From assembly GCA_902495305.1 (NCBI GenBank), contig CABUWG010000068.1, positions 1-7,399 of the forward strand: 7,399 nucleotides of DNA, read 5' to 3'. Shown one piece after another: positions 5,020-7,399 of the stretch. The DNA is from an uncultured Pseudomonadota bacterium (lineage in GTDB: Bacteria; Pseudomonadota; Alphaproteobacteria; RF32; CAG-239). Below the pieces are notes generated by a model, which did no database searches, was not told the origin of the DNA, and saw nothing but the letters and a program-made list of their open reading frames with translations. Position numbers and translations under genes: made by a program. Numbering within the stretch: the first letter of the stretch is position 1; every line of letters begins with the position of its first letter.

Positions 5020-5640
5020 ATGAAAAATATTGCAATTTTTACCGTTTTGCTGGGATTTATGGGCATTGTTTTTCCGGTACGGGCGCAAACTGCCGCCGAT
5101 GTGAAACAAATTGAAGATTATCTGAATAATATCAAAACCATGGAAGCCGATTTTGTTCAGGTTTCAAGCAACGGCGGAACCGCCGAAGGCAAATTATATA
5201 TTGCCAAACCCAACAAAATCCGCATGGAATATGCCGACCCGACTTCGGTGCTGATTGTCGGCGACGGCGATTATATCGTTTATAATGACAAAGATCTGGA
5301 TCAGGTTACCCATATTGACTATGACGACATTCCCGCCAGCCTGATTCTGGCCAACGATATTAAAATTGACGGCAAAAAAATTAAAATCACCGACTTTTAT
5401 AAAGACCCCGGTCAGACGTCAGTGACGCTGGATTATAAAGAAAAAGGCGACCTCGGGCCGATTACGCTGATTTTTTCGACGGACCCGTTTGAGCTGAAAC
5501 AATGGAAGATTGTTGATCCGCAGAGTGTAGAAGTTGCTGTTTCCCTTTATGGTATGCAAAAAGACTTGGACTTGGATTCCTCATTGTTTAAGTTTAAGAA
5601 AAACAAATCTAACCCGCTGAACTATAAAAACAAAAAATAG
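5020..5640 (+). CDS. lolA: Outer-membrane lipoprotein carrier protein LolA
   Basis: LolA is the periplasmic chaperone that takes lipoproteins from the LolCDE complex in the inner membrane to the outer membrane. The product has 206 residues, the usual length. It begins with a clear signal peptide: Lys2, a hydrophobic core at about residues 4-18 and a likely cleavage after Ala22 in VRA-QT. The mature part has the family pattern: an N-terminal helix, then NIKTMEADFVQ, GKLYIAKPNKIRMEYADP and a run of alternating beta strands (VGDGDYIVYNDKDLDQ, ITLIFSTDPFELKQW) that forms the open hydrophobic barrel. The ATG at 5020 is preferred over upstream in-frame starts because it gives a proper signal peptide and has AAGGG 8 nt before it. 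xthA starts 7 nt after the stop, so the two are co-transcribed. Confidence 0.92.
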   Translation: MKNIAIFTVLLGFMGIVFPVRAQTAADVKQIEDYLNNIKTMEADFVQVSSNGGTAEGKLYIAKPNKIRMEYADPTSVLIVGDGDYIVYNDKDLDQVTHIDYDDIPASLILANDIKIDGKKIKITDFYKDPGQTSVTLDYKEKGDLGPITLIFSTDPFELKQWKIVDPQSVEVAVSLYGMQKDLDLDSSLFKFKKNKSNPLNYKNKK

Positions 5641-5647
5641 GACGATT

Positions 5648-6457
5648 ATGGACTTTTTCAAACTGGCAACCTGGAATGTCAATTCCATCAGAATCAGACT
5701 GGATTTATTAAAAAAACTGGCAGAGCGCGAGCAGCCGGACATTATCTGCCTGCAGGAAGTCAAAGCCAAAGAAGAGGACTTTCCTTTTGACGCCGTCCGC
5801 GCGCTCGGCTATCCGCATATTGCCCTTTACGGAATGGCCGGTTATAACGGTGTGGCAATCTTGTCAAAAACGGTTTTGAACAATGTTGAAAAACGGGACT
5901 GGGTCGGCAAAACCGATGCCCGCCACATTAAAGCAACAGTCTTTGACGATATTGAAATCAACGATATTTATATTCCGGCCGGCGGTGATGTTCCCGATCC
6001 CGTTCTCAATCTGTCTTTTGCCCATAAACTGACTTTTATGGATGACATTTCCGAATGGTACGAGCACCATAAAGACGAGCTCTCGCAGCGTAAAATGATT
6101 CTTTGCGGCGATTTTAACGTTGCTCCGAGAGAAAACGATGTCTGGAGCCATAAGCAAATGCTCAAAATTGTTTCCCATACGCCGGTGGAAGTCGAACGCC
6201 TGAACCGCCTGCTCAATTCTTTGGATTTTGTTGACGTTTTGCGTGAGGTTTATCCTGAGCCGGAAAAGATTTATTCCTGGTGGAGCTATCGCAATCCGAA
6301 CTGGGAAACCAATAACAAAGGCCGGCGGCTTGATCATATCTGGGTCAGCCCTAACTTAAAAGACCGGATTATCACGGCACGAATTATCAAAGACGCCCGC
6401 CGCTGGGAAAGGCCGTCAGACCATGTGCCGGTGATTCTGGAAATGAAAAAAGCCTGA
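5648..6457 (+). CDS. xthA: Exodeoxyribonuclease III / AP endonuclease
   Basis: This 269-residue Mg-dependent enzyme of the ExoIII/APE1 family cleaves DNA at abasic sites and degrades duplex DNA from 3' ends in base-excision repair. All catalytic motifs are present: Asn10 in TWNVNSIR, Glu37 in CLQEVKA, Tyr108 in IYIPAGGD, Asp155 and Asn157 in GDFNVAP, Asp229 in GRRLDHIWVSP and the Asp258-His259 pair in PSDHVPV. Trp-rich WWSYR near residues 218-222 and WERPSDH at the end are also typical. The length is standard for bacterial XthA. The gene starts 7 nt behind lolA and is followed by a terminator, so the two form a transcription unit. The enzyme is cytoplasmic and acts at the nucleoid. I see no missing residue or truncation. 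Confidence 0.96.
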   Translation: MDFFKLATWNVNSIRIRLDLLKKLAEREQPDIICLQEVKAKEEDFPFDAVRALGYPHIALYGMAGYNGVAILSKTVLNNVEKRDWVGKTDARHIKATVFDDIEINDIYIPAGGDVPDPVLNLSFAHKLTFMDDISEWYEHHKDELSQRKMILCGDFNVAPRENDVWSHKQMLKIVSHTPVEVERLNRLLNSLDFVDVLREVYPEPEKIYSWWSYRNPNWETNNKGRRLDHIWVSPNLKDRIITARIIKDARRWERPSDHVPVILEMKKA

Positions 6458-6476
6458 TGATGTAAGAAAATCATTT

Positions 6477-6508
6477 AATATCCCGCGAATCAGCGGGATA
6501 TTTTTTAT
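6477..6508 (+). terminator. Rho-independent terminator of lolA-xthA
   Basis: AATATCCCGC (6477-6486) pairs perfectly with GCGGGATATT (6493-6502) around a 6-nt loop, and the descending arm continues into a T-run (6501-6506). It begins 19 nt after the xthA stop. Confidence 0.88.
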
Positions 6509-6558
6509 ATCATCTTTTTCTAATGGTACAAAAAACCGGCGGCACTTTTCATTAATTG

Positions 6559-6586
6559 TTTACATTTGAGCTTTATATGTTATAAT
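6559..6586 (+). promoter_or_regulatory. Extended -10 promoter of the Cys-rich protein gene
   Basis: TTTACA (6559-6564), five of six -35 matches, is followed after 16 nt by a perfect TATAAT (6581-6586) with extended -10 TGT (6578-6580). The predicted start is near 6593, about 25 nt before the ATG. The ten bases ATGTTATAAT (6577-6586) recur exactly at the promoter at 3277-3286. Confidence 0.6.
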
Positions 6587-6617
6587 AGTTTTATCTGGAC
6601 TTTTTGGGAGAACTATT

Positions 6618-7399
6618 ATGATGTATTTCAGGCATAAGACCGTTTCGGTTTTGACATATTGTTTTTTGGCGTCCGTTGCTTTATCTCCAACGGCGCAGGC
6701 CAAAACCACATTTCTTCCGGACTTTGAAGAAGAACCAATGGTGTTCCCCCCCGATTGTGAAGGCGGCGGTGAAGACTATTGCCTGTGCCAGCGTTCTACC
6801 AATCCGGTCTATCACTTGATTCCGGGCTTTCCGAAATGTCCCTCCCCCAAAATTTATGACAAAACCTGCCCGCACAGCGACGACTGGATTACCGAATGTT
6901 ATTGTCCGGCCAGCTATAATCAGGTTTGTACCTCACCTTATCGCGGTGTCGGCCTGATTTGTGACGGCAAATATGAAGACTGCTGCGATACCCGCTGCCG
7001 CGAAGGCTCTACCAGCGGCTGTTCTTATCCTTACGTAACAGACTATACGTCCTCTACCGGATGCGGCGAAACCTGCTATGTCTGCCGTTACGGCAATGAC
7101 TGCAACACCAGCTGTTCTGCCGGTGAAGAAGCCTCTTACAGCGGCGGTTACAATGATTTTAACGGACAAGCCTGCGTGTCCTGCTCAACGCCTCCGCCGC
7201 CGGAACCGGAATGTATCCCTTACAGCGACGAAAGCGGATGCAACTGTTATTCTTGTTCTGACGGCTGCGGCGGAACAAGGCAGTGTTGCGGTTCCTGTTC
7301 TACACCCTCTCCTGATCCCGAGCCGACACCGGATCCGAAACCAGAGAAACCCAGTTGCACAGATACCTGTTCCGGCAAAGGATACCAATCCTCCCAACC
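6618..7399 (+). CDS. Exported, extremely Cys-rich protein with Pro-rich linkers (5' part)
   Basis: The frame is open for 260 codons and runs off the window end, so the C-terminus is missing. A signal peptide is clear: basic residues at 5-7, a hydrophobic stretch to about residue 22 and a likely cleavage after Ala28 (AQA-K). The remainder has about 30 cysteines in some 230 residues, many as CxC, CC or CxxC, which implies heavy disulfide bonding or metal binding outside the cytoplasm. Two blocks end in the same Cys-Ser-Thr-Pro at 189-192 and 227-230. Each is followed by a linker, Pro-rich at 192-198 and a Pro/Asp/Glu/Lys-rich 230-245, giving a modular beads-on-a-string layout. Two ATG codons in tandem (6618, 6621) lie behind GGGAGA (6606-6611). 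I do not recognise the family. A surface or extracellular structural, adhesive or host-contact protein is a reasonable guess, not shown. Confidence 0.85.
   Translation, partial: MMYFRHKTVSVLTYCFLASVALSPTAQAKTTFLPDFEEEPMVFPPDCEGGGEDYCLCQRSTNPVYHLIPGFPKCPSPKIYDKTCPHSDDWITECYCPASYNQVCTSPYRGVGLICDGKYEDCCDTRCREGSTSGCSYPYVTDYTSSTGCGETCYVCRYGNDCNTSCSAGEEASYSGGYNDFNGQACVSCSTPPPPEPECIPYSDESGCNCYSCSDGCGGTRQCCGSCSTPSPDPEPTPDPKPEKPSCTDTCSGKGYQSSQ

Noticed and set aside
4929..5114. + strand 61-aa open frame overlapping the lolA start
   Set aside because: It begins inside the terminator hairpin and runs out of frame through the lolA signal peptide. It has no supporting ribosome binding site.

Overview
The window looks like chromosomal DNA of an alphaproteobacterium of moderate-to-low GC content. 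The evidence is a mannose-type EIIA gene next to an HPr gene (the regulatory PTS arrangement typical of this class), a beta-class adenine methyltransferase of CcrM layout, and a lolA-xthA gene pair, which I recall as common in Alphaproteobacteria. The lineage is inferred from these families and gene order, not from a marker gene. Every gene I can support is on the + strand.

Layout: (1) 1-476 has no convincing gene. It holds a long imperfect inverted repeat (34-118), two mutually exclusive perfect hairpins (135-167), a strongly purine-biased tract (about 168-388) and a sigma-70-like promoter (416-444) with a palindrome centred on its -10. (2) 477-3251 is a tightly packed five-gene run: an unrecognised 139-aa protein, PTS EIIA-Man, HPr, an orphan DNA adenine methyltransferase and a YedJ/YpgQ-type HD phosphohydrolase. 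Junctions are a 1-nt overlap and gaps of 2, 5 and 9 nt. (3) 3320-4648 has its own extended -10 promoter and encodes an apparently exported 442-aa protein with an HExxH motif, a candidate zinc metallopeptidase. (4) 4695-4956 holds a terminator-like hairpin, a 43-aa Lys/Ser-rich microprotein ending in Cys-Gly-Cys with a strong ribosome binding site, and a second strong terminator. (5) 5020-6457 is the lolA-xthA pair, closed by a clean terminator (6477-6508). (6) 6618 to the window end is the 5' part of a gene for an exported, extremely cysteine-rich protein with proline-rich linkers.

EIIA and HPr would form the output end of a regulatory phosphorelay; EI and the HPr kinase are not in the window. 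Their co-transcription with a DNA methyltransferase and a nucleotide phosphohydrolase is the most unusual piece of context. lolA (lipoprotein transport to the outer membrane) and xthA (abasic-site repair) have no obvious functional link and are probably paired by conserved synteny. The least explained genes are the 139-aa leader protein, the HExxH protein, the Cys-Gly-Cys microprotein and the Cys-rich secreted protein.
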